A stretch of DNA of 64,000 nucleotides from Leifsonia sp. ALI-44-B (GCF_001984125.1 NZ_MTQL01000007.1:1736001-1800000), one strand, 5' to 3'. Counted from the first letter of the stretch, positions 1 through 9,044 are shown. The notes: generated by a model from the sequence alone, not told the origin. Translations and numbers: made by a program.

Positions 1-13
1 GCGGCGTCATTCG

Positions 14-868
14 TCAGGCGTCGAGCGTCGGCACGGCGCTCAGCAGGCGGCGCGTATAGGGATGCTCGGGCCGCCCGAGCACGCGCGCGGTGGGTCCTTG
101 CTCCACGATCGCGCCCTCGGTCATGACGGCCACGCGGTTGCTGAGGTGCTGGATCACCCCGATGTCGTGCGACACGATGACGAGCGTGAGCCCGAGCGAC
201 GCGCGCAGCTCGGCGAGCAGGTCGAGGATGCGGGCGCGCACGGTGACGTCGAGCGCCGACAGCGGTTCGTCACCGACGAGCAGGCGCGGCCCGTGCACGA
301 TGGCCCGGGCCAGGGCGATGCGCTGACGCTGACCGCCCGAGAACTCGTGCGGATACCGCGAGGCCGCTGCGGCGTCGAGACCGACGGCCTCGAGCACCTC
401 GACGACGCGTCGACGATGGCCGCCCTCCGTGCGGATGCCGAGGCCCGTGAGCGGTTCGGCGACGATGCGTCCGACGCTCATGCGCGGGTCGAGCGACGCA
501 TACGGGTCTTGGAAGATGATGCCGGTCTCGCGGCGCAACCAGCGCAGCTTCGCGGCCGGACCAGGTTCGACCGCACGGCCGTCGAAGGTCACGGTGCCGC
601 TGCTCGGCGCATCGAGCGCGAGGAGCAGGCGCACGAGCGTCGACTTGCCCGAGCCGGACTCCCCGATGACCGCGAGCGTATCGCCCTCGAAGACGTCGAG
701 GTCGACGGGTTTCAGCGCATCGGTCACACGCCCCGGCTGAAAAAGGTTCTCGCGCGGCGACACGAACCGCCGCGACAACCCGCGCGCGCTCAGAAGGGGC
801 GTGCGGATCGGCGTGTCCGTCTCGCGATCGAGGGCGTCGTGGCCGGTCACAGCGTCGTCGCGGCTCAC
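14..868 (-). CDS. Peptide ABC transporter ATP-binding protein (OppF/DppF type)
   Basis: ATPase subunit that powers uptake of di- or oligopeptides. The 284-residue protein has Walker A GESGSGKS (about residues 69-76), signature SGGQRQR (about 177) and Walker B LLVGDEP (about 196), and ends with the EHPYTRRLL segment typical of the oligopeptide-transporter C-terminal region. I chose the GTG that overlaps the upstream stop as GTGA; a longer reading would add 26 low-complexity residues. It is the last gene of a five-gene operon and pairs with the preceding ATPase as a heterodimer. The family is certain, the substrate is inferred. Confidence 0.93.
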   Translation of the reverse strand: MSRDDAVTGHDALDRETDTPIRTPLLSARGLSRRFVSPRENLFQPGRVTDALKPVDLDVFEGDTLAVIGESGSGKSTLVRLLLALDAPSSGTVTFDGRAVEPGPAAKLRWLRRETGIIFQDPYASLDPRMSVGRIVAEPLTGLGIRTEGGHRRRVVEVLEAVGLDAAAASRYPHEFSGGQRQRIALARAIVHGPRLLVGDEPLSALDVTVRARILDLLAELRASLGLTLVIVSHDIGVIQHLSNRVAVMTEGAIVEQGPTARVLGRPEHPYTRRLLSAVPTLDA

Positions 869-1785
869 AGTGCTCCCTCGTCTTTCGCTCGGTTGTAGTC
901 GTTGTTGTTGTCGTCGTCGTGATCCGTTGTGGCCCCCGCCGTCCACGTCGTCGCCCGTGCGGCCTCGAGCAGCGCGCGCGTCACCGGGGATGCCGGATCG
1001 TGCAGCAGCGTCTCGATCGACGCCTCCTCGACCACGCGCCCCTCGGCCAGCACCGAGGCGCGATCGACCGTGCGCTGCAACACCGCCAGGTCGTGCGTGA
1101 TGAACAGCAGCGACATGCCGCGCTCCCGCTGGATGCGCGCGAAGAGGTCGAGGATCTCGGCCTGGATCGTCACGTCGAGCGCCGTCGTCGGCTCATCGGC
1201 GATGAGCACGTCGGGGTCGGCCGCCAGCGCGATGGCGATGGCGACGCGCTGACGCTGTCCACCCGAGAGCTGGTGCGGGTAGCGGTCGACGATGCGGTCG
1301 GGCTCCGGCAGGCGCACGAGGGTGGCGAGCTCGATGGCGCGCCTCCGGGCGTCGCGCTTCGAGGCATCCGTGTGTCGTCGGATGGGCGTCATGATCTGGC
1401 TGCCGACCGTGCGGATGGGGTTGAGGGCCGTGCGGGGTTCCTGGAAGACGATGCCGAGGCGGCGGCCGCGGATGCGCGCGAGTTCCCGTTCGGAGAGCCC
1501 GACGATCTCGGTGTCACCCAGGCGGATGCTGCCCGACACGCGTGCTCCCTCGGGCAAGAGCCCCAGCAGTGCGAGCGCCGTGAGCGACTTGCCCGAACCG
1601 GACTCGCCGATCAGGCCGAAGCGTTCGCCTCCGTCGACGTGGAACGAGACGTCGTCCACGACCACGCGGCCGCCCACTTCGATCGTCAGGTTCGAGACGG
1701 TCAAACTCGACGCAGCGAGGCCTCGCCCAGCGGGATTCGACCCAGCGGGATTCGACCCAGCGGGATTCGGCGGTGTGGGATTCAT
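865..1785 (-). CDS. Peptide ABC transporter ATP-binding protein (OppD/DppD type)
   Basis: Second ATPase of the peptide importer, 306 residues. Walker A GESGSGKS lies at about 60-67, signature LSGGQRQR at about 173 and Walker B LIADEPTTALD at about 194. The ATG overlaps the permease stop (ATGA), which fixes the start. Before the ABC domain is an unusual N-terminus with three copies of the pentapeptide SNPAG (first copy partial), encoded by a 15-bp tandem repeat. The gene overlaps its neighbours on both sides, so translation is probably coupled and the subunit ratio held near 1:1. Confidence 0.93.
   Translation of the reverse strand: MNPTPPNPAGSNPAGSNPAGRGLAASSLTVSNLTIEVGGRVVVDDVSFHVDGGERFGLIGESGSGKSLTALALLGLLPEGARVSGSIRLGDTEIVGLSERELARIRGRRLGIVFQEPRTALNPIRTVGSQIMTPIRRHTDASKRDARRRAIELATLVRLPEPDRIVDRYPHQLSGGQRQRVAIAIALAADPDVLIADEPTTALDVTIQAEILDLFARIQRERGMSLLFITHDLAVLQRTVDRASVLAEGRVVEEASIETLLHDPASPVTRALLEAARATTWTAGATTDHDDDNNNDYNRAKDEGAL
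1726..1770. repeat. 15-bp perfect tandem repeat inside an ABC ATPase gene
   Basis: Three copies of CCCAGCGGGATTCGA lie head to tail; the last copy differs only in its final base. The period is a multiple of three, so the repeat stays in frame and encodes the NPAGS pentapeptide array at the start of the OppD-type ATPase. Such arrays change length by replication slippage without breaking the frame. Confidence 0.9.
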
Positions 1786-2717
1786 CGGTTTCCTCCCTGG
1801 CGCACGCGCGGGTCGGTGGCGTCGCGCAGCCCGTCGCCCAGCAGGTTGAAGCCCAGCACGGTGAGCGTGATGACGAGGCCCGGCCACAGCACGGCGAGCG
1901 GGTGCACGCCGATGTAGGGCTGCAGTTCGGCGAGCAGGCGGCCCCAGCTGGGCGTCGACGCGGGCGCCCCGTAGCCGAGGTAGGAGAGCCCGGCCTCGGC
2001 GAGCACGGCCAGCGCCATCGACCACGACAATTGCACGATGAAGACGGGCGCGATGTTGGGCAGCAGGTGGCGCGTGAGCACCCGCCCGCGACCGAGACCG
2101 GATGCCGTGGCGGCCAGCACGTATTCGCTGCGGGCGATGCGCCGGATCTCGCCGCGCGACACCCGGGCGATGTTCACACCGAAGCTCACGCCGACGGCCA
2201 CGATGACGACGCCGAGCGAGCCGCCGAAGACGCTCGCGAGCATGAGGGCCACGAGGATGGTCGGAAAAGCGATGAGGATGTCGATGAGCACGGCGATGCC
2301 CTCGCGCACCCAGCGCGCCGTCAGCGAGCCGAGAGCCGCCAGCGCCACGCCCACGACGGCCGCGATGAGCGCCGAGCCCGCGGCCACCTGCACGGTCGTG
2401 CGGCTGCCGGCGAGCAGCACGCTGAAGATGTCGCGCCCCACGTTGTCGGTGCCCATGAGGTGCGTGAGAGAAGGCCCGAACCACTGGTCGTACGGGTTCG
2501 CGGCACCCGGATCGTAGGGCGTGTAGACGAGCGAGACGCCCGCGGCCACGACGAGCACGACCACGGCGACGACGCCGTAGAGCCCCGACGGTGTCGCGAG
2601 CAGCGCCCGCCACCACGTGCGGCGGCGGGACGGCCTGCCGGCGGCGGCCGAGCGGCGTGCGAGCTGTCGCACGCGGCGCGGGTCGGGCGTGGGGGCGCCG
2701 GTCTGGATGATGGTCAT
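1782..2717 (-). CDS. Peptide ABC transporter permease (OppC/DppC type)
   Basis: Inner-membrane subunit of the peptide importer, 311 residues. After a basic cytoplasmic N-terminus (about 35 residues, Arg-rich) comes a first membrane helix (GLYGVVAVVVLVVAAG). Several more hydrophobic segments follow, with the EAA-type cytoplasmic loop ASGLGRGRVLTRHLLPN that docks on the ATPase. Both ends overlap neighbours as ATGA, which supports the chosen start; a reading from further upstream would run into the OppB-type permease gene. Confidence 0.92.
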   Translation of the reverse strand: MTIIQTGAPTPDPRRVRQLARRSAAAGRPSRRRTWWRALLATPSGLYGVVAVVVLVVAAGVSLVYTPYDPGAANPYDQWFGPSLTHLMGTDNVGRDIFSVLLAGSRTTVQVAAGSALIAAVVGVALAALGSLTARWVREGIAVLIDILIAFPTILVALMLASVFGGSLGVVIVAVGVSFGVNIARVSRGEIRRIARSEYVLAATASGLGRGRVLTRHLLPNIAPVFIVQLSWSMALAVLAEAGLSYLGYGAPASTPSWGRLLAELQPYIGVHPLAVLWPGLVITLTVLGFNLLGDGLRDATDPRVRQGGNR

Positions 2718-3661
2718 GCGGTCTCCCGCTGTCGGGGGTCGAGCAGCCGGTGCACGATGTCGACGAGCGTGCCGATGACGAGCACGATGGCCGTCAGCGC
2801 CAGCAGTTCGCCCTGCACCTTGGTGAGGTCGCGATTGCCCACGTCGGCCACGAGCATGCGCCCGATGCCCGGCAGGCTGAAGAGCTGTTCGATGATGATG
2901 GCGCCCACGATGAGCCCCGCGACCTGCAGGCCGAGCACCGAAACCACCGAGAGCGCCACGTTGGGCATGCCCTGCGTGATGAGGGCCCTGGTGCGCGTCA
3001 TGCCTGTCGCCGCGGCCGTGCGCACATAGTCCTCGCCGCTCGCCTCGACGGCGGCCGAACGGATGAAGCGCAACAGCACGGCACCCTCGATGATGCCGAT
3101 CGTGAGGGACGGCAGGACGAGGGATTGGATCGCGCGCCCGGGCTCCTGCCATCCGTCGAGGGGGAAGCCCTGCGGGGGCAACCAGCCGAGCCACACCGCG
3201 AAGACCGCGATGAGGACGAGCCCGGCCCAGACGGCGGGCACGGCGGCGAGGCCCTGCGACACGAAGCTCACCACCGTGCCCGAGATCCGGCGCCGGCGAA
3301 CGGCCGCGAGGATGCCGAGGGGAACGCTGAACAGCAGTGCGATGACGAGCGAGAAGACGGCGAGCGGCACGGTGACCTGCGCCTTCTCGGCCAGCTCGTC
3401 GGCCACCGACGACGACGTGATGAGCGATGAACCGAGGTCGCCCCGCAGAAGCCCGCCGAGCCAGTCGCCGTATTGCACCAGGATGGGGCGGTCGAGCCCG
3501 AGAGACAGCCGAATCGCGGCCACCTGCTCGGGCGTCGACTGCGTTCCCGCGATCACCTGAGCGACGTCACCCGGCAGAATGCGCAGGGTGAAGAAGATCA
3601 GGGCGCTGGCCACCAGGAGCCCGACGACGAGGAGCAGCAGCCTCGTCAGGACGAAGCGCAT
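2714..3661 (-). CDS. Peptide ABC transporter permease (OppB/DppB type)
   Basis: First permease of the peptide importer, 315 residues. It starts with a membrane helix directly after the initiator (RFVLTRLLLLVVGLLVASA), carries the GDLGSSLITSSSV segment typical of OppB/DppB and the EAA loop AAATGMTRTRALITQGMPN. The start could be the GTG at 3664 or the ATG at 3661; the ATG is preferred because AGGAG sits just upstream, and it overlaps the substrate-binding-protein stop as TGATG. It lies directly downstream of the binding protein. Confidence 0.92.
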   Translation of the reverse strand: MRFVLTRLLLLVVGLLVASALIFFTLRILPGDVAQVIAGTQSTPEQVAAIRLSLGLDRPILVQYGDWLGGLLRGDLGSSLITSSSVADELAEKAQVTVPLAVFSLVIALLFSVPLGILAAVRRRRISGTVVSFVSQGLAAVPAVWAGLVLIAVFAVWLGWLPPQGFPLDGWQEPGRAIQSLVLPSLTIGIIEGAVLLRFIRSAAVEASGEDYVRTAAATGMTRTRALITQGMPNVALSVVSVLGLQVAGLIVGAIIIEQLFSLPGIGRMLVADVGNRDLTKVQGELLALTAIVLVIGTLVDIVHRLLDPRQRETA

Positions 3662-5166
3662 CACTCCTGGACGGCTAGTTCGCCGAGGTCGAGACGCGTG
3701 GAGGTCGAGTCGGTCGGGAACCCGGTGACGCCCGTGCGCACGGCCGTGAGCGTCACGGCGTTGTAGAGCCAGTCGGCGCCGGCCTGCTCGCTGACGATGC
3801 GCGCGGCTTCCTTCAGCTTGGCGGCGGCGGTCTCGGGATCGGCCGCAGCGACCGACTCCTGGTAGAGGCGCTGCACGTCGGCGTTGTCGAAGCCGAAGTA
3901 GTAGTCGGGGTTGGCCCAGTTGCCGAAGTCACGCGATTCGGCGTGGTCGACGTAGCTCAACTGGAAGTCCTTGTTGGTGTAGACGTCGTTCAGCCAGGTG
4001 GCGAACTCGACGCTCTTGACGTTGAGCGTGATGCCGACCTTCTCGAGCTCCGAGACGAGCAGCGTGGCCACGCTCGTGCCGTAGAAGGACGGGATGGTGA
4101 GGTCGAGGCTGAGGTTCGACTGGCCGGCGGCGGCGAGCAGTTCCTTGGCCTTGGTCGGGTCGTAGGGTGCGACATCCGTCAGGTCTTCGTAGCCCGGGTC
4201 GAGTTCGGGGATGGGCCCGCCCTGTTCGACGGCCGCGCCGCCGACGGCCTTGACGACGGCGGCGTGGTCGATGGCCATGCGGATGGCCTGGCGCACGCGC
4301 ACATCGTTCAGCGGGGCGACCTTGTTGTTGAAGGCCAGCGTGTATTTGTCGGTGGTCTTGCCGCGCGCGATCTCGATGTCGGCGTTGCCGTCGAACTGTG
4401 TGGCGAGGTTGGCGTCGACGGCCGTCTGCACGTCGAGGTCGCCCGCCAGCATGGCGTTGATGCCCGCGTTGGCGTCGGTGATGTAGCGGAACACGACGCT
4501 CTTCACCCGGGCCTTCTCGCCCCAGTAGTCGTCGTTGCGCTCGAGCGTCAGGCTGTCGCCCTGCTTCCAGCTCTTCAGCGTGTAGGGGCCCGTGCCGACG
4601 GCGGTCGTGGACAGGTCGTTGGTGGCGGCCTCGTCGAGCACCAGGCCCGCGCGGCCCGCGAGGTTCCACAGCAGGTTCGAGTCGGGGGCCGAGAGCGCGA
4701 GCGTGACGGTGTCGTCGTCGGTGGCCGTGATCGACGTCACGTTGGCCAGATCGGTGTGGCCCTGCATCCCCTCGTCGTCCTTGACCTGCGAGATCGACCA
4801 GACGACATCCTCGGCCGTGACCTCGTCGCCGTTCTGGAAGGTGACGCCGTCGTTGAGGTCGAACGTGTAGGTGAGGCCGTCTTCAGAAACCTCGTGCGAT
4901 TTTGCGATGGTGTCGACGATGTCGCCCGAGGCCGTGCGCGAGACGAGACCCTCGTAGACGTTGTCGATGAGCACCTGGTCGAGCGCGATGCCGTCGGTGG
5001 TGCGGATGTCGAGGTCGGTCGGTTCGAGCACCAGACCCACGTTGACCGTGGCGTCGGCGTCGGGGCTGCCCGACTCGGACGAGCCTCCGTCCGGCGTGCA
5101 GGCGGTGAGGACGAGGGCTGCGGCGGCGACGGTGCCGGCTGCGGCGAGAATTCGGGGGGAACGCAT
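3661..5166 (-). CDS. Peptide ABC transporter substrate-binding lipoprotein (SBP_bac_5)
   Basis: Extracellular solute receptor of the importer, 501 residues. A lipoprotein signal peptide with lipobox LTAC (Cys about 23) anchors it to the outer face of the membrane. A Ser/Asp-rich linker follows, then a family-5 binding fold (VLIDNVYEGL, YTFDLNDGVTFQNGDEVTAEDV). AAAGGA precedes the ATG. It is the first gene of the operon, as expected for the most abundant component. Peptide is the usual family ligand; nickel or glycosides are less likely alternatives. Confidence 0.93.
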   Translation of the reverse strand: MRSPRILAAAGTVAAAALVLTACTPDGGSSESGSPDADATVNVGLVLEPTDLDIRTTDGIALDQVLIDNVYEGLVSRTASGDIVDTIAKSHEVSEDGLTYTFDLNDGVTFQNGDEVTAEDVVWSISQVKDDEGMQGHTDLANVTSITATDDDTVTLALSAPDSNLLWNLAGRAGLVLDEAATNDLSTTAVGTGPYTLKSWKQGDSLTLERNDDYWGEKARVKSVVFRYITDANAGINAMLAGDLDVQTAVDANLATQFDGNADIEIARGKTTDKYTLAFNNKVAPLNDVRVRQAIRMAIDHAAVVKAVGGAAVEQGGPIPELDPGYEDLTDVAPYDPTKAKELLAAAGQSNLSLDLTIPSFYGTSVATLLVSELEKVGITLNVKSVEFATWLNDVYTNKDFQLSYVDHAESRDFGNWANPDYYFGFDNADVQRLYQESVAAADPETAAAKLKEAARIVSEQAGADWLYNAVTLTAVRTGVTGFPTDSTSTRLDLGELAVQE

Positions 5167-5415
5167 GTCGATCCTTTCGGGATGCTTCTGCAGTGCAAGT
5201 GTCGGTCATCCCGCCCGCCCGGCCGAGGCCCTGGCGGGGCGGCGGCAGTGGGGCGGAGATGAAAGGTGCTGTCCTGGTCGACGGGGCCCGACCGGTGGTG
5301 CGGGTGCGTGACTTTCGGACTCGATGTCGCTGGCGGCGGCGTTGCCGGTTTCAGCGCGCTGCGGGGAGGGAGAACCTTGCCCGGGCACGTGATCGCCGGC
5401 GCGGAATGCGCGGCG

Positions 5416-6381
5416 TCAAGAGAGCGTACCGGATGCCGGGACCTGACCCGGAATCGGCGCGGACTCGTCGACGAAATCGCGGATCGCTTCGGCGAGTTGC
5501 ACGGGAGCGAACTCCTGCACGTTGTGCCCCGCCTCGATCCGTACCGAACGTGAACCGGGCACGCGGTCGAGGAATTCCCGTTCGAGGGCGTCGTCGAGGA
5601 AACCGTGCGAGGCGCGTACGAGCAGCACGGGGATGTCGAGCCGCTCGAACGAAGCCCAGACGCTCGCCAGCTCGAACGTGAGGGGCACTCGGTCGCCCAG
5701 GTTGGCGAGGTGGTGTTTGAAGATGATGGAGCCGTCGGGCTGCTCGCGCGTGTTGAGCCAGACGCCGCGTTCGAGGGCCCGGCGGTCGGTGCCGATGCCG
5801 AACGCGATGGCACGGTCGACGATCTCGTCGCGCGAGCGGAAAGGCTCGGGCGCCTGCAAGAAGTCGCGCACCGACTGCGCACCCGATTCGTGCAACCCCG
5901 GGGTGATGTCGACGATGACGAGCGCATCGGCGGATGCCGCATCCTCGGCCGCGATCACCGCAGCGGTCAGGCCGCCGAGCGATTGGCCGACGAGCACCTG
6001 GGGCCCCGGGCCATCCACGACTTCGTCGAACAGCGGGCGCAGAGACCGGGCGTTGGTGGCAGGGGAGTAGTCGGCGTCGTCGCGCCACGCCGAATCACCG
6101 TGACCAGGCAGGTCGACGGCCAGGGCGTTGCGGCCGAGCGCCTGAACGGTGGCATCCCAGGTGTGGGCGTTGAGGCCTGCGCCGTGCAGGAACGTGAACT
6201 CGGGGCCGCCGTCGCCCCACTGCAGATACGAGATGGCGCGGCCATCCGGGTCGACCACGCTGTCGCGCCGCCCGGGCAACGGCACATGGTCGGGGGTGTT
6301 CAGGATGCCGCGGTGCTCGAGTTCGCCGGCGAGGAACCGGAATTCGTCCGGGCCGTCGACGTCGCTGTGATCGAGAGTCAT
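5416..6381 (-). CDS. Alpha/beta hydrolase
   Basis: Predicted soluble serine hydrolase of about 321 residues. Visible features are the oxyanion-hole segment FLHGAGLNAHTW, the nucleophile elbow GQSLGG, and a C-terminal AGHNVQEFAP that would supply the catalytic His. An N-terminal extension of about 45 residues precedes the fold. The start is uncertain: three in-frame ATGs lie within 33 bp and the innermost is chosen. The gene is monocistronic and divergent from the tyrosine-phosphatase gene. Substrate unknown; esterase, lipase or C-C hydrolase activity are all possible. Confidence 0.85.
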   Translation of the reverse strand: MTLDHSDVDGPDEFRFLAGELEHRGILNTPDHVPLPGRRDSVVDPDGRAISYLQWGDGGPEFTFLHGAGLNAHTWDATVQALGRNALAVDLPGHGDSAWRDDADYSPATNARSLRPLFDEVVDGPGPQVLVGQSLGGLTAAVIAAEDAASADALVIVDITPGLHESGAQSVRDFLQAPEPFRSRDEIVDRAIAFGIGTDRRALERGVWLNTREQPDGSIIFKHHLANLGDRVPLTFELASVWASFERLDIPVLLVRASHGFLDDALEREFLDRVPGSRSVRIEAGHNVQEFAPVQLAEAIRDFVDESAPIPGQVPASGTLS

Positions 6382-6478
6382 GCTTCTAGTCTCTGCCATC
6401 GGGGGCGGGCGCACGAGTCAGTCGGCCAGATCGTGACTTCTCGTGACATCTCCAGACGCGTCGGGACAAGATAGGGAT

Positions 6479-7222
6479 ATGAGCACCCCGCGCCACTACC
6501 CCCTGCCCGGCACGTACAACTTCCGCGAGGTGGGTGGCTATCACGCGGGATCGTCGACCACGAAGTGGGGCAAGCTCTACCGGTCGGATGCCCTGAACCG
6601 CCTGACCGACGAGGCGCGCGACGACCTGCGGCAGCGCGACATCCGCACCGTCATCGACCTGCGCGACGACGAGGAGCGGCGCCACAACCCCAGCCTGCTC
6701 GAGGGGCTGCCCGTGCGCGTCGTCGAATCGCCCATCTTCAGCGGGTCGGCGTCGTCGTTCCTGGCCTCGGACATTACGCTGGCTCGGCTCTATGAGACGG
6801 TCGTCACCGAGAATGCGGATGCCATCGTGCGCGCCATCCGCGTGATCGCGTCATCGGGCGAGGACGGGGGCGCCGTGCTCGTGCACTGCACGGCCGGCAA
6901 GGATCGCACGGGGCTCGTCGTCGCATTCGCGCTGCTCGCGGTCGGGGTCGATCGCCAAGAAGTCGTCGCCGATTACGCCATGACCCAGCAGAACCTGCCC
7001 GATTCGCTCATGGCACCCATCATCGCGCGGCTGAAGGCGCTGCACGTGCCCGATTCGACCACGATCGACGAACTCGTGTGGGGCTCGCCCGCTCATGTGC
7101 TCGAAGAGACGATCGACCTCGTGGTGCGTCAGCACGGCAGCGTGCGCGCGTTCTTGACCGACAACGGGTTGACCGACGCCGAGCTGGATGACCTCGCCCA
7201 CGTCCTGCTCGAGCGCGCCTGA
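6479..7222 (+). CDS. Tyrosine-protein phosphatase-like protein (Y_phosphatase3 family)
   Basis: A 247-residue protein of the dual-specificity/tyrosine phosphatase superfamily. The P-loop HCTAGKDRTG holds the C-x5-R motif (Cys about 137, Arg about 143). The N-terminal NFREVGGY and YRSDAL segments are typical of the bacterial family related to mycobacterial PtpB, which can act on phosphotyrosine or phosphoinositides. An upstream ATG would add 12 residues; the chosen ATG follows TAGGGAT. Its target cannot be told from context. Confidence 0.9.
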   Translation: MSTPRHYPLPGTYNFREVGGYHAGSSTTKWGKLYRSDALNRLTDEARDDLRQRDIRTVIDLRDDEERRHNPSLLEGLPVRVVESPIFSGSASSFLASDITLARLYETVVTENADAIVRAIRVIASSGEDGGAVLVHCTAGKDRTGLVVAFALLAVGVDRQEVVADYAMTQQNLPDSLMAPIIARLKALHVPDSTTIDELVWGSPAHVLEETIDLVVRQHGSVRAFLTDNGLTDAELDDLAHVLLERA

Positions 7223-7247
7223 ACGAACGCCCCGAGAAGTTCTCAAG

Positions 7248-7266
7248 ATAGGTAAGGCATGCCTAT
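7248..7266. promoter_or_regulatory. DtxR/IdeR-type iron box upstream of the SIP-domain gene
   Basis: ATAGGTAAGGCATGCCTAT matches the DtxR/IdeR consensus TTAGGTTAGGCTAACCTAA at 13 of 19 positions and keeps the AGG...CCT core in inverted orientation. It lies 13 bp before the start codon, so bound Fe-regulator should block transcription when iron is plentiful. The match is by eye. Confidence 0.75.
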
Positions 7267-7278
7267 ACTGAGAGCGTT

Positions 7279-7761
7279 ATGACGAACGATTCCGTCCTCC
7301 CCGAGCACGCCGACAGCGGCTCTTTCGCGCACCTCGGTCACGGGGCTCACGGCGGCCGTCACCGCACGCGTGTGCAGTATCTGCTCGCGGGCGACGAGAC
7401 GGTTCTGGCCGAGGTTCAGGCGCTCGCCGCAACGCTTCCGCTGTGTGCAACGGGCCGCATCTTCGTCGAGGTCGCCTCAGAGGCGGATGTCTTCGAGCTG
7501 TCGGCGCCCCCGCGCATGACCGTCACCTGGTTGGCGCGTTCGACGCGCCGCGGGTCGGTCGGTTCTGGCCGGGCCTGCGCCCGAGGCGAGGCCGTTTCCC
7601 GCGCCGCGCGCGCGTGGGCGAGCGAGATGCTGTGCGACGATCCCGAATCGGCGCACATCTGGCTGGGCGGGGACCAGCGCGGGGTGGCCGAGACGTATCG
7701 GCACCTGACCGTGGGGCTCGACATCCTGCCCGATCACATTCACGGCGCAGCGCGCGCCTAG
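7279..7761 (+). CDS. Standalone SIP-domain protein (siderophore-interacting family)
   Basis: A 160-residue protein matching only the C-terminal NAD(P)H-binding half of siderophore-interacting reductases. LLAGDET, a FVEVASEADVFEL-like strand, TVTWLAR and HIWLGGD align with the same motifs in the full-length reductase 1.8 kb downstream. The FAD-binding domain is absent and no remnant is visible upstream, where an iron box and the phosphatase gene sit. It is probably expressed under iron starvation and may act with a separate flavoprotein or as a regulator of siderophore reduction. The function is inferred. Confidence 0.82.
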   Translation: MTNDSVLPEHADSGSFAHLGHGAHGGRHRTRVQYLLAGDETVLAEVQALAATLPLCATGRIFVEVASEADVFELSAPPRMTVTWLARSTRRGSVGSGRACARGEAVSRAARAWASEMLCDDPESAHIWLGGDQRGVAETYRHLTVGLDILPDHIHGAARA

Positions 7762-7766
7762 GGCTC

Positions 7767-7791
7767 GCCCGGCGGCTGAATCCGCGCGGGC
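7767..7791 (+). terminator. Possible terminator after the SIP-domain gene
   Basis: GCCCGGCGG and CCGCGCGGGC can pair as a 9-bp stem with one bulged G and a 6-nt loop, 5 bp after the stop codon. There is no U-tract, which is common for actinobacterial hairpins, so Rho dependence remains possible. Confidence 0.4.
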
Positions 7792-7923
7792 GGCGTATGC
7801 CTCTGCGCTCGCTGTGGCGATTGTTGCTGTGTCGGTGCTCCCGCGCGCGATCACCCGCTCACCATGACGTGCCGCCGGCGGCAGCCGATTGCTCAGCCGC
7901 CACCGACGTCAGCGTTGGCGCTC

Positions 7924-8970
7924 TTAGCCGCGCGGGCTCGCGCCCAGCTCCTTGTCGACCTGCGGCAGAACCTCGGTCGCGAAGAGTTCGATCGAGCGCA
8001 TCATGAGCGGCTGCGGCACACCCGACCAGTCCATCTGCAGCGCGTGGCGGTCGTAGTCGAGGTGCTGGTGCAGCGCGATCATGCGGTCGGCGACCTCGTT
8101 GGGGCTGCCGGCGAAGATGGCGCCGCGGGGTGCGGCCTGCGCGTCGAACGAGGCGCGGTCGGGGGTGGCGAATCCGCGCTCGGCCGAGATGCGCGACATG
8201 CTGTCGATCCAGTAGGGGAAGAATGTGTCGCGCGCCTCTTGGCTGGTCGGGGCGATGAAGCCGGGGCCCGAGATGGCGACCTTCAGGGCGCTGGCGTCGT
8301 GGCCGGCCTCGGTCGCGGCGCGGCGGTAGAGGTCCACGAGCGGAGCGAAACGCTCGGGGTAGCCGCCGATGACGGCGTAGTTGATGGGCAGGCCGAGAAC
8401 GCCGGCACGGATGCTGGACTCCGGGTTTCCGCCCGTCGCCACCCAGATGTCGAGGTCGTGTCCGTCGGGCCGGGGCAGAATCTGAGCATCCGTCAGTCCG
8501 GCGCGGAACTTGCCGCGCCACGTGACGCGTTCCTGCGCGCTGATGCGCAGCAGAAGGTCGAGCTTCTCTTCATAGAGCGCGTCGTAGTCCTCGAGGTTCT
8601 GACCGAAGAGGGGGAACGACTCGATGAATGATCCTCGCCCGGCGGTGAGCTCGGCGCGGCCGTTCGACAGCAGGTCGATGGTGCTGAACTGCTGATAGAC
8701 CCGCACGGGGTCTTCGGTCGACAGCACTGTCACGGCGCTGCCCAAGCGGATCTTCGAGGTGACGGTCGCGGCGGCCGCGAGCACGGTCGCGGGGGAGGAG
8801 ATGGCGTAATCGGGGCGGTGGTGCTCGCCGATGCCGAACCAGTGCAGGCCGAGTTCATCGGCGAGCTTGATGCGCTCGATCGTGTTCGCGAGCTGCTGAC
8901 GGGGTGAGATCTGTTCGCCCGTAACGGGATCGCGGTGGATGTCACCAAAACTGTAGACGCCTAATTCCAT
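7924..8970 (-). CDS. LLM-class flavin-dependent oxidoreductase
   Basis: A 348-residue bacterial-luciferase-like monooxygenase using reduced flavin (FMNH2 or F420H2). The family start is clear: MELGVYSFGD, then WFGIGEHHRPDYAISSP and the barrel strand LTAGRGSFIESFPLFG. It lies divergent from the siderophore reductase, and the shared 101-bp intergenic space contains an iron box about 75 bp from this start, so iron control of this gene is also possible. The substrate is not evident. A link to siderophore handling is suggested only by position. Confidence 0.9.
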   Translation of the reverse strand: MELGVYSFGDIHRDPVTGEQISPRQQLANTIERIKLADELGLHWFGIGEHHRPDYAISSPATVLAAAATVTSKIRLGSAVTVLSTEDPVRVYQQFSTIDLLSNGRAELTAGRGSFIESFPLFGQNLEDYDALYEEKLDLLLRISAQERVTWRGKFRAGLTDAQILPRPDGHDLDIWVATGGNPESSIRAGVLGLPINYAVIGGYPERFAPLVDLYRRAATEAGHDASALKVAISGPGFIAPTSQEARDTFFPYWIDSMSRISAERGFATPDRASFDAQAAPRGAIFAGSPNEVADRMIALHQHLDYDRHALQMDWSGVPQPLMMRSIELFATEVLPQVDKELGASPRG

Positions 8971-9044
8971 ACTTATGAATACAACCAGAGGTTGGCGAAT
9001 ATTCCGGCATTCTCTCGGGGATTCGACCGATCACGTTGCGGGCT

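Noticed and set aside
865-2616. Extended 583-residue reading of the OppD-type ATPase
   Set aside because: The extra N-terminal 277 residues overlap the permease gene and read as Arg/Ala-rich nonsense; the ATGA overlap gives the real start.
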